Shown piece after piece: positions 43,903 through 53,860 of a stretch of 64,000 bases of DNA (the first letter of the stretch is position 1; each line of letters begins with the position of its first letter). The notes below the pieces were generated by a model. It had not been told where the DNA came from, searched no databases, and saw nothing but the letters and a program-made list of their open reading frames with translations. The translations under genes were made by a program, and so were the position numbers. Where the stretch lies: the NCBI GenBank assembly GCA_019058275.1, contig JAHLVW010000036.1, forward strand, positions 89,322 through 153,321, given 5' to 3'. This stretch comes from Candidatus Heimdallarchaeota archaeon. GTDB taxonomy: Archaea; Asgardarchaeota; Heimdallarchaeia; JABLTI01.

Positions 43903-44607
43903 TTGCCCAAATTAGAAATTAAGGGATATAAGCAAGGATCACTAATTGAATGGTCAGGATTAGTAGTTGATAGTATTTTCTTAGCGGGATGTGATTTTCG
44001 ATGTCCATATTGTCACAATCCTGATTTAGTTTTTACAGATAAAGTCGAAAGTTATGATGTTAACGAAGTCTTAGCTGAGATTGTTAAAAGGGCAAAAAGC
44101 AAATGGCTTGATGGCGTTTCAATAACTGGAGGGGAACCAACCCTTAGTAAGAGATTACCTGATTTCCTAAGAATAATAAAAAACATGGGATTAAAAACTA
44201 AATTTGATACAAATGGAAATCATCCAGATGTAGTGAAAAAAATGATCGAAGAAAATCTAGTAGATTATATTGCTATGGATGTAAAAGCAACACCAGAGAA
44301 ATATCATTTAGCTACAGGGAAAAAAGTGGATATGAAACCAATAAAAGAGACGATTAAAATAATAATTAATTCTGGATTGGATCATGAATTTAGAACAACA
44401 GTTGCACCAACAATTGTGGATCCCATAAAAGATATCCCAAAAATAGCTACAATGATTAAAGGTGCAAAAAGATTTTACATACAGCAATTTAGACCACTTA
44501 GATGTTTAGATAAAAAATTCGAAAAAATGGAACCTTATACCTTAGCAGTTCTTGAGAAAGCTTGGAATAAAGTAAAGGATAAATTCGAGGTTTGTGAAAT
44601 CAGATAA
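43903..44607 (+). CDS. nrdG: Anaerobic ribonucleotide-reductase-activating protein (radical SAM)
   Basis: A 234-residue radical-SAM activase that generates the glycyl radical on NrdD or on the separate radical domain. The [4Fe-4S]-binding motif is CDFRCPYC (about 29-36), followed by the SAM contact ITGGEPTLSKRLPDFL. Length and layout fit the archaeal/clostridial form (start MPKLEIKGYKQGSLIEWSGL). TTG start, 17 bp behind the glutaredoxin gene, which closes the four-gene operon. Confidence 0.9.
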   Translation: MPKLEIKGYKQGSLIEWSGLVVDSIFLAGCDFRCPYCHNPDLVFTDKVESYDVNEVLAEIVKRAKSKWLDGVSITGGEPTLSKRLPDFLRIIKNMGLKTKFDTNGNHPDVVKKMIEENLVDYIAMDVKATPEKYHLATGKKVDMKPIKETIKIIINSGLDHEFRTTVAPTIVDPIKDIPKIATMIKGAKRFYIQQFRPLRCLDKKFEKMEPYTLAVLEKAWNKVKDKFEVCEIR

Positions 44608-44708
44608 GATAATTTAAATAAATGAAATCTATTTTTCACTATAAAATTGAACAATTAGGTAGCCTTTAAAATTAAACAAATTTCAACATGTTAGTGAGGT
44701 AGTGACCT

Positions 44709-46550
44709 TTGGCAAAGATTCAAACATTAGTACATAAAGGAGTTCTCGTAAACGAAATACTACATATAGGGTTGGGTATTGAAATTGACGGTAAATCACA
44801 TAAACTTACACCAAAACAAGAACAAATGGCAATTGCTTGGGTAAAGAAACTTTCAACAGTTTATGTTGAGGATCCAATTTTTTGTAAGAACTTCTTCAAA
44901 GATTTTAGTAAAGAACTAGGGCAACCAAGTTTAACGGATGAAAATATAGACTTCTCTGAAGTAATTACACATATTGAAGCTGAACGAACAGCTAGAGAAG
45001 CAATGACGAAAGAAGAAAAGAAAGCAGCAAGAGAAGATAGAAAAGTAATTCGTGAAGACCTAAAGAAAGAATATGGAACCGCTTTATTAGATGGTGTAGA
45101 GGTCGAAATATCAAATTATATTGCTGAACCAAGTAGCATATTCATGGGGAGAGGAGAACACCCAATGAGGGGAAAATGGAAAGAGGGTCCTGAAAAAAGT
45201 GACATTATTTTGAATCATAGCTCAAAAGATCAGCTAAATGAAAGTGATTGGAAAGTAATCGTTTGGGAACCAGAATGTTTATGGATTGCAAAATGGGAAG
45301 ATAAACTCTCAGGTAAAACAAAATATGTTTGGTTATCTGATAATACTCCTATTAAGCAAGATAGAGAAATTGAGAAATATGATAAAGCTAGGTTGGTTGG
45401 TGACAATCTAGGGAAAATCAGATCTAAAACAATGAACGCAATAAGAAGTGAAGACAAAGCAAAAAGAAAAATCGCAACAGCATGTTATTTAATTGATTAT
45501 TTAACCATGCGTGTTGGTGATGAAAAAGATGAAGATGAAGCTGACACAGTTGGTGCAACAACCTTACGACCAGAACATATAACAATAAATGGTAATATTG
45601 TGAAATTCAATTTTCTAGGAAAAGACTCTGTTGAATGGAATAAGAAGGAAGAATTTCCAGATGAAGCTATTAAAGTTCTGAAAGAACTAATAGAAGAGGC
45701 TAATAATTCAGGGGAAGATAAACCTCAGATTTTTGGAAATATTGGCAGTCGTCATGTCAATGCTTTTCTGGGTGAAATTGTTGATGGGTTGACAGCTAAA
45801 GTCTTTAGAACATATCATGCTACTAGCATAGTTGAAAAACATATTGAAGAAGCAGACGTAGATTCAAATGATCCTGATTTTGTAAAGAAAGAAGCAGCAG
45901 TTATGGCTAATAGAGAAGCAGCAATTAATTGTACTCATATGAAGCAAGAACCAAAGAATTGGGAAAATAGGATTCAACGATTCAGAGAGCGAAAAATAAA
46001 AGCTAATGTACGACTAGATAAAGCAAAAGCTAACCAAGAGAATAGAGAAATGAGATTGGAAGATCTCAAAGAGAATTTAAAACTAAGAAGAAAAGCAGCG
46101 AAAGAACAACAGAAAATACTTGAGCAAACAAAAGCTGATTTAGAAGAAATAAAAAGCATGGAAGTGAATCCAGAGGACAAAAAGGAAAAAGAACGACATA
46201 AGAAAGCAATAGAGAAAGCCAAGAAAAAAGTTGAGACAAAGAAAAAACGAATGATAACAGCTGAGAAAAGAATTGATACAGCTAAAGGACAAATAGAGAG
46301 AGGAAAGAATAGTCTAGGAACAGCAAAGGAACGAATATACAAAGCTAAACTAGCGTTAAAGAAAATTGAATCACAAGAAAGAATCTCAAAGAAAACTAAG
46401 ACATGGAACTTAGGAACAAGTTTGAAATCATATATTGATCCAAGAGTCTATTACAATTGGGGTAAAGAAGTAGATTATGATTGGCGAAATTACTATTCAA
46501 ATACTTTACAAAAGAAGTTTTCTTGGGTTGAAAGAGAAGAAAATGACTAA
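44709..46550 (+). CDS. Eukaryotic-type DNA topoisomerase IB with long coiled-coil linker
   Basis: A 613-residue type IB topoisomerase that relaxes supercoils by a 3'-phosphotyrosyl intermediate. Active-site elements: TMRVGDEKDEDEADTVGATTLR (Arg), LGKDS (Lys), FRTYHATSIVEKHI (Arg), NREAAINCTHMK (His) and the Tyr about 575 in GTSLKSYIDPRVYYNWG. A charged, about 110-residue coiled coil (REMRLEDLKENLKLRRKAA and on) forms the linker, as in eukaryotic Top1. Found in some Thaumarchaeota and Asgard archaea. TTG start with GTGAGGTAGTGA upstream. The N-terminal domain (1-200) is also of the eukaryotic type (FMGRGEHPMRGKWK). Confidence 0.9.
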   Translation: MAKIQTLVHKGVLVNEILHIGLGIEIDGKSHKLTPKQEQMAIAWVKKLSTVYVEDPIFCKNFFKDFSKELGQPSLTDENIDFSEVITHIEAERTAREAMTKEEKKAAREDRKVIREDLKKEYGTALLDGVEVEISNYIAEPSSIFMGRGEHPMRGKWKEGPEKSDIILNHSSKDQLNESDWKVIVWEPECLWIAKWEDKLSGKTKYVWLSDNTPIKQDREIEKYDKARLVGDNLGKIRSKTMNAIRSEDKAKRKIATACYLIDYLTMRVGDEKDEDEADTVGATTLRPEHITINGNIVKFNFLGKDSVEWNKKEEFPDEAIKVLKELIEEANNSGEDKPQIFGNIGSRHVNAFLGEIVDGLTAKVFRTYHATSIVEKHIEEADVDSNDPDFVKKEAAVMANREAAINCTHMKQEPKNWENRIQRFRERKIKANVRLDKAKANQENREMRLEDLKENLKLRRKAAKEQQKILEQTKADLEEIKSMEVNPEDKKEKERHKKAIEKAKKKVETKKKRMITAEKRIDTAKGQIERGKNSLGTAKERIYKAKLALKKIESQERISKKTKTWNLGTSLKSYIDPRVYYNWGKEVDYDWRNYYSNTLQKKFSWVEREEND

Positions 46551-46704
46551 AAATCATATTTTATAGTCGTTAAACAAGATTTAAAATAGTGAATGACTCA
46601 AGAAACTAAATAGAAACACTTTGAAAAGGCGAACAATAAACGTTAATTTTGAACTAATAACTAATTTGTAAAATTTTAATGAATTTTAATCGGTTGGTTA
46701 AATC

Positions 46705-47499
46705 GTGGCAGAATTAAAGGTCAATCTTGAAGAAGGAAATGGCTGTTATTATGCGCATACAGCTGATTTACTAGGATGTTTTTCAAAAGCAGAAAGCCGA
46801 AGTGAAGCTATAGATGCTTTACTCAAAGATGTTAAGAAATATAGTGAATGGCTACTTTCGATTGGAGTAGACAATGAATTCAAAACAATGTCAAAGGATT
46901 TTCTCTCAGGGATTAATGAACTTGTAATCATAGAAGAAGTTACAGGCATAGAAAAGCTAAGAGAATCACATGGAACATCTGCACTTTTTAAAACAGATAA
47001 AGAGTTAATATCCGAGGAAATGTTTGAGTTTTATCTAATGATAATAAATAAACTTCCTGAAGAACTCTTGAGAATAGTCTTCCAATATTCAGATGAAGAT
47101 AGGAATAAAAAAATAATTCCAGAAAAACCAACTATTAATGAAGAACTAATTGATATCTACAATACAGAGCTTTTTTACATTTCTAGATTTGGTGAGGAAG
47201 TTGAACACAAATTCTATGTAGCAATTAATATGACAAAAGATGAATTGGATTCACTTACACTGCTAGAACGAGTAGTAAAAGTTCGACAAGGGGCAGTAAC
47301 AGTTCTAAAAATCTACTATCCAAAACAACATGAAAAAGTTTTCAAAAATAAAAAAGATACCGCTTTTCCTGATGAACTGTGGACAATAAAGAAGATAATA
47401 AGGAAATTTATTGAGTACGAAAGAGAAAAAATCAATGCAATACGTGCACTAGTAGAAGTTCTGGAATCAAGTAAAACAACAAATGAAGAAAGTAGGTAA
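46705..47499 (+). CDS. Fusion of a HicB-like domain and a DinB-like helical domain
   Basis: A 264-residue protein. The first 50 residues resemble HicB/UPF0150 antitoxin folds (YYAHTADLLGCFSKAESRSEAIDALLKDV), which bind a partner toxin or RNA. The rest is helical, with features of the DinB/mycothiol-transferase bundle (LLERVVKVRQGAVTVLKIYYP, LWTIKKIIRKFIEYEREK), though the usual metal-binding His pattern is not complete. No HicA-like toxin is adjacent. GTG start after GGTTGGTTAAATC. Function unknown. Confidence 0.5.
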   Translation: MAELKVNLEEGNGCYYAHTADLLGCFSKAESRSEAIDALLKDVKKYSEWLLSIGVDNEFKTMSKDFLSGINELVIIEEVTGIEKLRESHGTSALFKTDKELISEEMFEFYLMIINKLPEELLRIVFQYSDEDRNKKIIPEKPTINEELIDIYNTELFYISRFGEEVEHKFYVAINMTKDELDSLTLLERVVKVRQGAVTVLKIYYPKQHEKVFKNKKDTAFPDELWTIKKIIRKFIEYEREKINAIRALVEVLESSKTTNEESR

Positions 47500-47581
47500 A
47501 GAAAATTTCCATTGGAATAGTTTTCTGTTTTCAATTTCTCTGATTTTTATTTTACATTTACTAGTTCTATTTGAAAAAAAA

Positions 47582-47621
47582 CTGGTCACTAATATTCAGA
47601 GTGGATATATAGAGTGACCAG
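47582..47621 (+). promoter_or_regulatory. Inverted repeat flanking a TATA box
   Basis: Perfect nine-base inverted repeat, CTGGTCACT (47582-47590) and AGTGACCAG (47613-47621), around the TATA-like GGATATATAG. A dimeric repressor binding here would cover the TATA box. The only gene downstream is a 33-codon reading frame starting 38 bp further on. Confidence 0.5.
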
Positions 47622-47659
47622 ATATAGCATAAATTAGAACAAAGATGTGGTGATAAAAA

Positions 47660-47761
47660 ATGATTGGAGTTATACATAAAAAGAGAAAAAGACACACAAA
47701 AAAAATAGATGTATCAGAAATTAAGAAAACAATTAACACATTCAGAATAGAATTTCGTTAG
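47660..47761 (+). CDS. Small basic protein, 33 residues
   Basis: Too short for the ORF track. ATG 47660, stop TAG 47759-47761; starts MIGVIHKKRKRHTKKIDVSE. Very rich in Lys and Arg, so RNA or DNA binding is possible. GGTGA lies eight bases upstream, and a palindrome-flanked TATA box 38 bp upstream. Too short to recognise a family; it may equally be a leader peptide. Confidence 0.4.
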   Translation: MIGVIHKKRKRHTKKIDVSEIKKTINTFRIEFR

Positions 47762-47850
47762 ATAATGCTAAATTCGGTTACAGCGAAAGCAAACCGAAAA
47801 AAATTCACTCAAATAAGAAAATATAAGGTGATCAGAAACAACTGCCTTCA

Positions 47851-47883
47851 AGAGAAGAACGGTCTTTAGTATCGTTCTTCTCT
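47851..47883 (+). ncRNA. Perfect 11-bp hairpin, candidate terminator or small-RNA structure
   Basis: AGAGAAGAACG (47851-47861) pairs with CGTTCTTCTCT (47873-47883) across an 11-base loop. It is not followed by a T-run, so it is less like a terminator than like an RNA structural element. It lies 90 bp after the small basic ORF in an otherwise featureless stretch (47762-47989). Confidence 0.35.
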
Positions 47884-47983
47884 CTGATTCTTATACAATT
47901 TATTAGTAACAAAGAAATTAGTTTGAAATTATATTTTTTCTGAGAAAAGAAAATTATGTTTTTTTTTAATTTATCAAAAAAAG

Positions 47984-48009
47984 AGTAAAAAAGACGCAAA
48001 AGCGTCTTT
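47984..48009 (-). terminator. Hairpin terminator of the LVIVD gene
   Basis: On the minus strand, AAAGACGC loops through four bases to GCGTCTTT and is followed by a T-run; it starts just after the stop of the LVIVD-repeat gene, so it is an intrinsic-style terminator for that gene. Confidence 0.55.
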
Positions 48010-48018
48010 CTAGATTTT

Positions 48019-50121
48019 TTAACGTGCAGGTATGGCTTTCCGTTTTCTTACCATAACTACGACAACGATGATGACTATAATAAGTACTAAACCACCACCA
48101 ACAATGACATAAGCCCACCATGGTATATTAGTTGCTGGGATTTCAACTTTAATATCGACAACATCGCTCCAATCGCTAGCAAGGTCATAATTGTCTACAG
48201 CCAGTACTCGGAAGTAATAGGTTCCATTTGTCAAACCTGAAACGACATGAGATAAGTCAGTAACATTGTAACTATTGATTGGTGTTGCAAAACCTATTTC
48301 TCTATCTACTTGTAATTCATAGTGATCAATTCCAGTATCATCTGTACTAGCATTCCAAGTAACTTCAACATTGCTTACCTCACTTACATCTCCAGGATCA
48401 TTAATATGAGGGTCAGTTGGTGGATCGTTGTAGAAGTAATCTATAGTTAATTCATACAAATGAGGACTTCGGTCACTTGCTCCAGTTATTTCTGCACGCC
48501 AACGTAGATCACTGCCTGGATTTGCGAAAATATGCTCTACACCTGGAGTAACAACATCCCAATTTGTTCCTCCATCTGCAGACATGAAGTAATCAATATC
48601 TGAACCTTCTGGAGTAAAATCTTCAGCATTAAGTGTTGCACTGTAAATAATACGACTTACTGAATCAACAGACAAGGATTGTGCAAAAGTTGTTCCAGCT
48701 ACATAAGTATCTGCTGCACTTTCAAAGTGACGGAGAATAACAAGGGAGGATTTGTTAGCAACGTAAGTAAAGTCACCATGTGTAGTAATTTGTATTGCAC
48801 CAGTTGCATCAGCATAATTGCTTTCTTCAACGATATTTATTGTATTTGTGGCATTTATAATTGAAACACCGTCAGTTAATGCAGCACTTAAAACATATGG
48901 ACCGAAATTCCAAACACCCATTGAATCATGAATAATCCAATCCGGGTATGTGAAAGCGAAAGGATCAGAAACATTGTATTCCGACATCCAACGACCCGCT
49001 CCAAGATAAGCTAACCCCCCATCAACTTTGATATCCCAAATTGTAGGAACTCTATTTTTTGATAAAATGATTCTAGTATTTGTTAAATCTCGGATATCAT
49101 GAACATGGAAACAAGGATCTGCACTTGAATGCCATTCAACAGTGTACAAATGTGGTCCCTGCACCCAGAGAGCTGTGACGTTTGTTCCAAAGTGGGGTTC
49201 GCTAAATTGATCTGGTAGAAAATTGAAGTTTGTTGGTTGTGAAACATTCTCTATAGCTACTCCTCCTTGTCCCCAAGATATATACACTACTTCTCCATGT
49301 ACAAATACATCTATGCATTGATTAAGCCAATTATAATGCACTTGTTTAATATCTGATGGATCTCGAATGTCAAAAATATAGTATCCATTGTAGCTTATGA
49401 CATGAGCGAATGATCCTTTAATATCTAATTTTCGTGCGTTACCTGCTATTGGGATATGGTCAAGAAGAGTAGGATTTGAAGGATCACTTACATCCAATGT
49501 ATAGAAACCATCAGGTCCTCCAGCACAATATGCTATATTGCCATCCACACGTACATCCCAACATTGAAGATCATCAAAAGCATTTGGATAAGCGGATTTT
49601 GAGAAATCAGTAATCCCTCCACCAAAAGCAGCAATTTCATAAGTGTAGATTCCAAGATCCGCTCCTACAACAAGAATTCCGCCATATATATCAACGTCCC
49701 AAGCGTCACCAAATGGAAGTGGGTATTGTTCAGTAGCTAAAATAGGATTTTCTGGATCTCTAACATCAAGAACTTTTACACCACCACTGCCATCAGCAAC
49801 AAAAAGGGTGTTTCCTTGTTTAACCAATCGTCTTGCATTACCGTTTGTATCGTAGCTTCCAATAATCTCAGGATTTGAAGGATCTCGAATGTCAATAACA
49901 TGAACTCCTCCTGGACCATCTGCTAAATACGCATAATATCCATCAATAATTACATCCGTGGCGTTTCCCGGTGTATCAACATGACCATACTCAATTACAT
50001 GATTTTTATTTGATACATTAAGAATATACATTCCCATATCGCTTTCGGCTAGATATGCAAAATGTCCTTCAACTTCCAAACCTAAAGTTTTACTGGAACT
50101 CCAATCACAAAGGTGTATCAA
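48019..50121 (-). pseudogene. LVIVD-repeat surface protein, C-terminal part of a frameshifted gene
   Basis: A 700-residue reading frame that is the larger part of a gene whose N-terminal portion lies in two other frames upstream. Repeats of the LVIVD beta-propeller type are clear (VKVLDVRDPENPILA, VHVIDIRDPSNPEIIGSY, FYTLDVSDPSNPTLL). Near the end, a fibronectin-III-like domain (VSGLTNGTYYFRVLAVDNYD) and a single membrane helix with basic tail (VIVGGGLVLIIVIIVVVVMVRK) anchor it at the cell surface. The family is extracellular, probably adhesive or carbohydrate binding. One base must be removed near 50113 to join the upstream part. Confidence 0.7.
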
Positions 50122-50783
50122 TTATATTATTGAGATTCATTACATCAACAATGTTTAATGAACTGTCAATAGTGCTTCCATATGATGTATAATACGCAAA
50201 AGGTCCTTCAATATCAATATCTGTTACAGAACCAGTAGCACCTTCATAGTCTCTAAGTAGCTGAAATACCCAATTCATATGGTGATGTATTGTTATAAGA
50301 AGAAATCCTGGGTGCACTACCTGCTCTTCCAGTTAAAAGCAAATGTCCTTCGACAGCAATGGAGATTAAGTCTCCCCATGAATTTCTAGTACTATCTAAA
50401 ACTAAATTCGAAGGTTCTCTTAGGCTTACTGCTTGAAGGTCTCTATCTGCTAAACCAGAGGGATTATAATTAACGTAATAAACATGACGTCCATCAACAT
50501 CGATTTCACGTACAGGGTGTGGTGTCATATAGAGATCTAACCAATCCCAAGTGAAATTTCTGGGATTTGTTACAGTTCCATCACCCCATCCTTCAGCAGT
50601 TGTAGAGACATCCATAAAGGTAGTGGTATCAAAGTTTTCATTATAAAGTGCATATGTATTAGGAATAAAACTATCAGAAGGATTAGAGGTTTTTGAACTA
50701 ACATTAATTAAAATCATACTTGCGTTCATAAGTAAAATTAAAATTGCAAAATATGAAAATAAATTTCTAGATTCAATTCTCAT
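50105..50783 (-). pseudogene. LVIVD-repeat surface protein, N-terminal parts in two shifted frames
   Basis: Two pieces: 50253-50783 (176 residues, with a signal or anchor segment FSYFAILILLMNASMIL) and 50105-50317 (70 residues). A restored base near 50255-50260 changes the frame from ...LGISAT to RDYEGATGSVTDIDIEG, and a removed base near 50113 joins ...NNIIDTPL to DWSSSKTLGLEVEG. The whole gene would be about 920 residues. Indels here are in or near short runs. Confidence 0.65.
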
Positions 50784-50968
50784 AGGAATTTAACTCCAAC
50801 AAATACTATAAATAAAAAATAGCAGAGATTTAATAAAAGGATATCTTACTTTTTTAATCCAATAAGGCAAGAATTTGAATACATTTCTTGTTTTAATATT
50901 ATTTATCCATTATTTTTAACAACAACAAAAGGTTTATTTTTGAACAGATTTAATCTCAGAAGAAGAAA

Positions 50969-51670
50969 ATGTTAAAGCAAAAGAAATCATATTTAATGAT
51001 TTTTAGTATATTATTACTTACAATTAGCTTAGGGATTAGTGTAACATTAGTAAGAAGCTATAGTGTATTGATTATAGAAGATGAAGTGGAACAACTTGTT
51101 ATTGAAGATCTAGTAGCTGATGTCAATTATGATATTACAGTAGAACCATATTCTTCATATTTTAGTTATGACATTGGATTTACAATTCATACTAATGATG
51201 ATTTTGACAATAATTCTAAACTCATTACTGTTGATAATCCTGGATTAGGAATTGAGAATATAGTTTTTGTAGTTGAAAATGATGGAGACTATTACTTAGA
51301 GACTTGGATTACTGATGATGATGGTCTCTTGGAAATAACAGTTAAAGAAAATGATACTGGTATAGAAATGGATATCAGTACCTATTATACAACATATGAA
51401 CCTCCAAATCTAACTTGGTTATGGATTGTAATTGGAGTTATTCCATTTCTATTAATAATGATAGTAGTAGTATTAGTCATAGTATTTGCTTCTCGAGCTG
51501 GAAAGAAGCTTTTAGATGAAGCCAGATCGATTGATTACACTCAAATTGAACAACCACTTACAGTAATAAAGAAAAGAGGAAAAAGAATCTGTCCATATTG
51601 TAAAATTAAACTGTCTGTTGATGCAGAAATTAAATGTCCTTATTGTGGAGCTCCTATAACTGAGGAGTAA
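50969..51670 (+). CDS. Membrane protein with extracellular domain and cytosolic zinc ribbon
   Basis: A 233-residue protein with a signal or first helix (about 8-30), an external domain of about 110 residues, a membrane helix (LWIVIGVIPFLLIMIVVVLVIVF) and a cytosolic end with a zinc ribbon (CPYCKIKLSVDAEIKCPYCG). No family recognised beyond this layout, which is common in Asgard surface proteins. Divergent from the LVIVD gene. A transmembrane signal or assembly role is possible. Confidence 0.65.
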   Translation: MLKQKKSYLMIFSILLLTISLGISVTLVRSYSVLIIEDEVEQLVIEDLVADVNYDITVEPYSSYFSYDIGFTIHTNDDFDNNSKLITVDNPGLGIENIVFVVENDGDYYLETWITDDDGLLEITVKENDTGIEMDISTYYTTYEPPNLTWLWIVIGVIPFLLIMIVVVLVIVFASRAGKKLLDEARSIDYTQIEQPLTVIKKRGKRICPYCKIKLSVDAEIKCPYCGAPITEE

Positions 51671-51761
51671 CATCTTCAGATATTCATTTCTTTTTGCATA
51701 AAAAAAACAAATATCCTTGAGCTTTAATATTTCAAATATAACACTTTAATTGTTGTTATTT

Positions 51762-51920
51762 ATGACAGCTATAGATATTCTTTGCTTGGATCATCGTACA
51801 ATTTACAAATCTGGTTTCTCTTTTGATGAGACAAGTGATATGCTTGTTGCTTTCTCTTGGACTATAAGAAATGCAAACAGATACATGTCTGAACCATTTA
51901 TACATTTCTATAAAAAATAA
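51762..51920 (+). CDS. Possible 52-residue protein
   Basis: ATG 51762 to TAA 51918-51920, reading MTAIDILCLDHRTIYKSGFS and on. No family recognised. Composition is normal for a protein and unlike the overlapping minus-strand ORF (51756-52001), but the ribosome binding site is poor. The surrounding gap (51671-52039) shows no other structure. Real translation is uncertain. Confidence 0.25.
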   Translation: MTAIDILCLDHRTIYKSGFSFDETSDMLVAFSWTIRNANRYMSEPFIHFYKK

Positions 51921-52039
51921 AACCAATAAAGAAATGATTTTCTTTTTATGTTTTATGTAGTTTATAATTTGATTTGTCTTAAGAAAATTTTTTATAATCA
52001 TAAAAGATTACTATATCGAATTTAAAGGAAGGAAGAGAT

Positions 52040-53203
52040 TTGTTCTCTTTAAAACCTAAAAGATTGAAATTACTATTTTCGATAATTCTTATGTTCTCAA
52101 TTAGTTGGTCGAGTATGTTAATTTTGGGTACATACTGCTTCAATCATAATGATAATTTTATTCAAAATGATGCTGATATAACAGTTAATATAACAGTAGC
52201 TGATGGACCATTAGTTGTGCAAAATGATTTTGTTTTTTTGAAGCAATGGGAAAGTACAATTATTAAAATTGATATTTCTGATATTAATAATCCTAGCTCA
52301 CCAACAAATGTTACTGACGGAGAACTTAGAACTGGTGACTATGTTGTTTATGAAAATAAGCTCTTTGTATCCACGCCAGAAAATATGTTGGTATATGATG
52401 TAACCAATCCAGGTTCAATAGGTGATCCAATCTACAATTGGTCAAATCCAGATTTTGGTAATATAATAACTAGTGCTGATTATTTCGCTATTGTAAATGA
52501 TATTGCTTACATGACTGAAAATCGAATTCTATATATTTTTGACTTCTCAGATTTATCAAATTTAACATATCTAAATTCATCAAATTTAGATATATGTTCA
52601 AATGATTTTACTTACAATAATGGTTATCTTTACTTTCCGTTAGAGCAAGAGAATCCAATTGATGAAAGCAGTTGTTACTATTTTGGTTTAGTAGATGTAT
52701 CAAATCCTTCAGTTTTGAATCCAATGATTACTTTGGAGAATGATTCAATTAGTGGCAGTTGTGATGTAGAAGTAAAAGGAAACTATGCTTATTTAACAGT
52801 AAATGATTTTGATAATCATCGATGCTTTCTAACAGTAGTTGATGTTTCTAATAAAACTCAACCTGAAAAAGTTACTTCTGTAGAACTTGGTGCAGATTAT
52901 GTACATCACATAACCATCAATGAAAATACTATCTATATTGGTTTAGACGATGAGGGATTAGCTGTAATAGATATTTCTGATCCTGATAACCCTAGTGAAC
53001 CTATCTATAATAGATTTAATAGATTTCCTTGTGATGTTCGTTATGTTTTAGTTCACAACGATTATCTACTTTTTACTTATAATCCTGGTTTAGGAATAAT
53101 CGCTCTAAGTGAAGCTTCGAAATCTAACTTAGCAACTATATTTTATCCATTAATAATAATAACAGGATTGATCTTTCCAGTTGTTATTAAAAGGAAAAGA
53201 TAG
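52040..53203 (+). CDS. LVIVD-repeat surface protein (intact)
   Basis: A 387-residue secreted and membrane-anchored LVIVD beta-propeller protein: signal segment about 8-30, repeats such as IIKIDISDINNPSSPTNV, FGLVDVSNPSVLNP, LAVIDISDPDNPSEPIY and a C-terminal helix with basic tail (FYPLIIITGLIFPVVIKRKR). Smaller relative of the broken gene at 48019. TTG start after GGAAGGAAGAGA. Probably a surface-exposed adhesin or binding protein. Confidence 0.75.
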   Translation: MFSLKPKRLKLLFSIILMFSISWSSMLILGTYCFNHNDNFIQNDADITVNITVADGPLVVQNDFVFLKQWESTIIKIDISDINNPSSPTNVTDGELRTGDYVVYENKLFVSTPENMLVYDVTNPGSIGDPIYNWSNPDFGNIITSADYFAIVNDIAYMTENRILYIFDFSDLSNLTYLNSSNLDICSNDFTYNNGYLYFPLEQENPIDESSCYYFGLVDVSNPSVLNPMITLENDSISGSCDVEVKGNYAYLTVNDFDNHRCFLTVVDVSNKTQPEKVTSVELGADYVHHITINENTIYIGLDDEGLAVIDISDPDNPSEPIYNRFNRFPCDVRYVLVHNDYLLFTYNPGLGIIALSEASKSNLATIFYPLIIITGLIFPVVIKRKR

Positions 53204-53215
53204 ATTCCTTTTCTT

Positions 53216-53776
53216 TCATCTTATTTTTTGAATCATTTCATATTCTCTTTTTTCGTCCTCTTTGCTTGAAAAGATGCCTAATTGTTTTCCAATAGTAACA
53301 GCAAATTTAGCTACTGCGACACCTTTTGCAGTTATAACATTTCCATCAACAACTACATCCTCTTTTACATAGTTACCTTCTGTGAAATTTTTTTGCCACG
53401 ATTCAGGAAGCTCACCACCACATGCAGTAAAATTTTTATTTTCTAAAATATCTGTGTTTGCAAGTAAAACTGGTCCACCACATATAGCAGCAATCAGCTT
53501 CTTTTTGGAATGTAATTGTTCAAGAAGAGTTTGAATTGCAGATCCCTTTTTTAGGTGTTGATGAGTATTTCCACCAGGTATAACTAGAACATCAACTTTA
53601 TCCACATCAATCTCATTGATTGACATGTCAGGAGTAAAATTTAATGTCTCCTCACTTACAATTCGTTCCTTTTTCTCACTAACAGTAATTACATTAGTTT
53701 TTCTAAGAATAAATGCTGGGAAAATCATTTCATAACCAGAGAAATCTTTAAACAATAAGAAGTATGAATTGATCAT
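53216..53776 (-). CDS. DJ-1/PfpI family protein
   Basis: A 186-residue protein of the DJ-1/PfpI class. The nucleophile elbow is IAAICGGPVLLA with Cys about 99, and GNVITAKGVAVAKFAV fits the later strand. Members act as glyoxalases/deglycases or chaperones; the activity here is not known. Convergent with the LVIVD gene (12-bp gap between stops). Confidence 0.75.
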   Translation of the reverse strand: MINSYFLLFKDFSGYEMIFPAFILRKTNVITVSEKKERIVSEETLNFTPDMSINEIDVDKVDVLVIPGGNTHQHLKKGSAIQTLLEQLHSKKKLIAAICGGPVLLANTDILENKNFTACGGELPESWQKNFTEGNYVKEDVVVDGNVITAKGVAVAKFAVTIGKQLGIFSSKEDEKREYEMIQKIR

Positions 53777-53860
53777 GATAAATCAATTAAAAAGGTACTA
53801 GTCAATGTATATGTTTTATTCTAACTCTGAAAAGAAAAAAAAGAAAGATGATGAATGAAT

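Noticed and set aside
45974-46342. Minus-strand 122-residue ORF in the topoisomerase linker
   Set aside because: It is the antisense of a lysine/glutamate-rich coiled coil, which gives a long Leu/Phe/Ser-rich shadow.
51756-52001. Minus-strand 81-residue ORF
   Set aside because: Composition is odd and it overlaps a more protein-like plus-strand frame; no support for either is strong.
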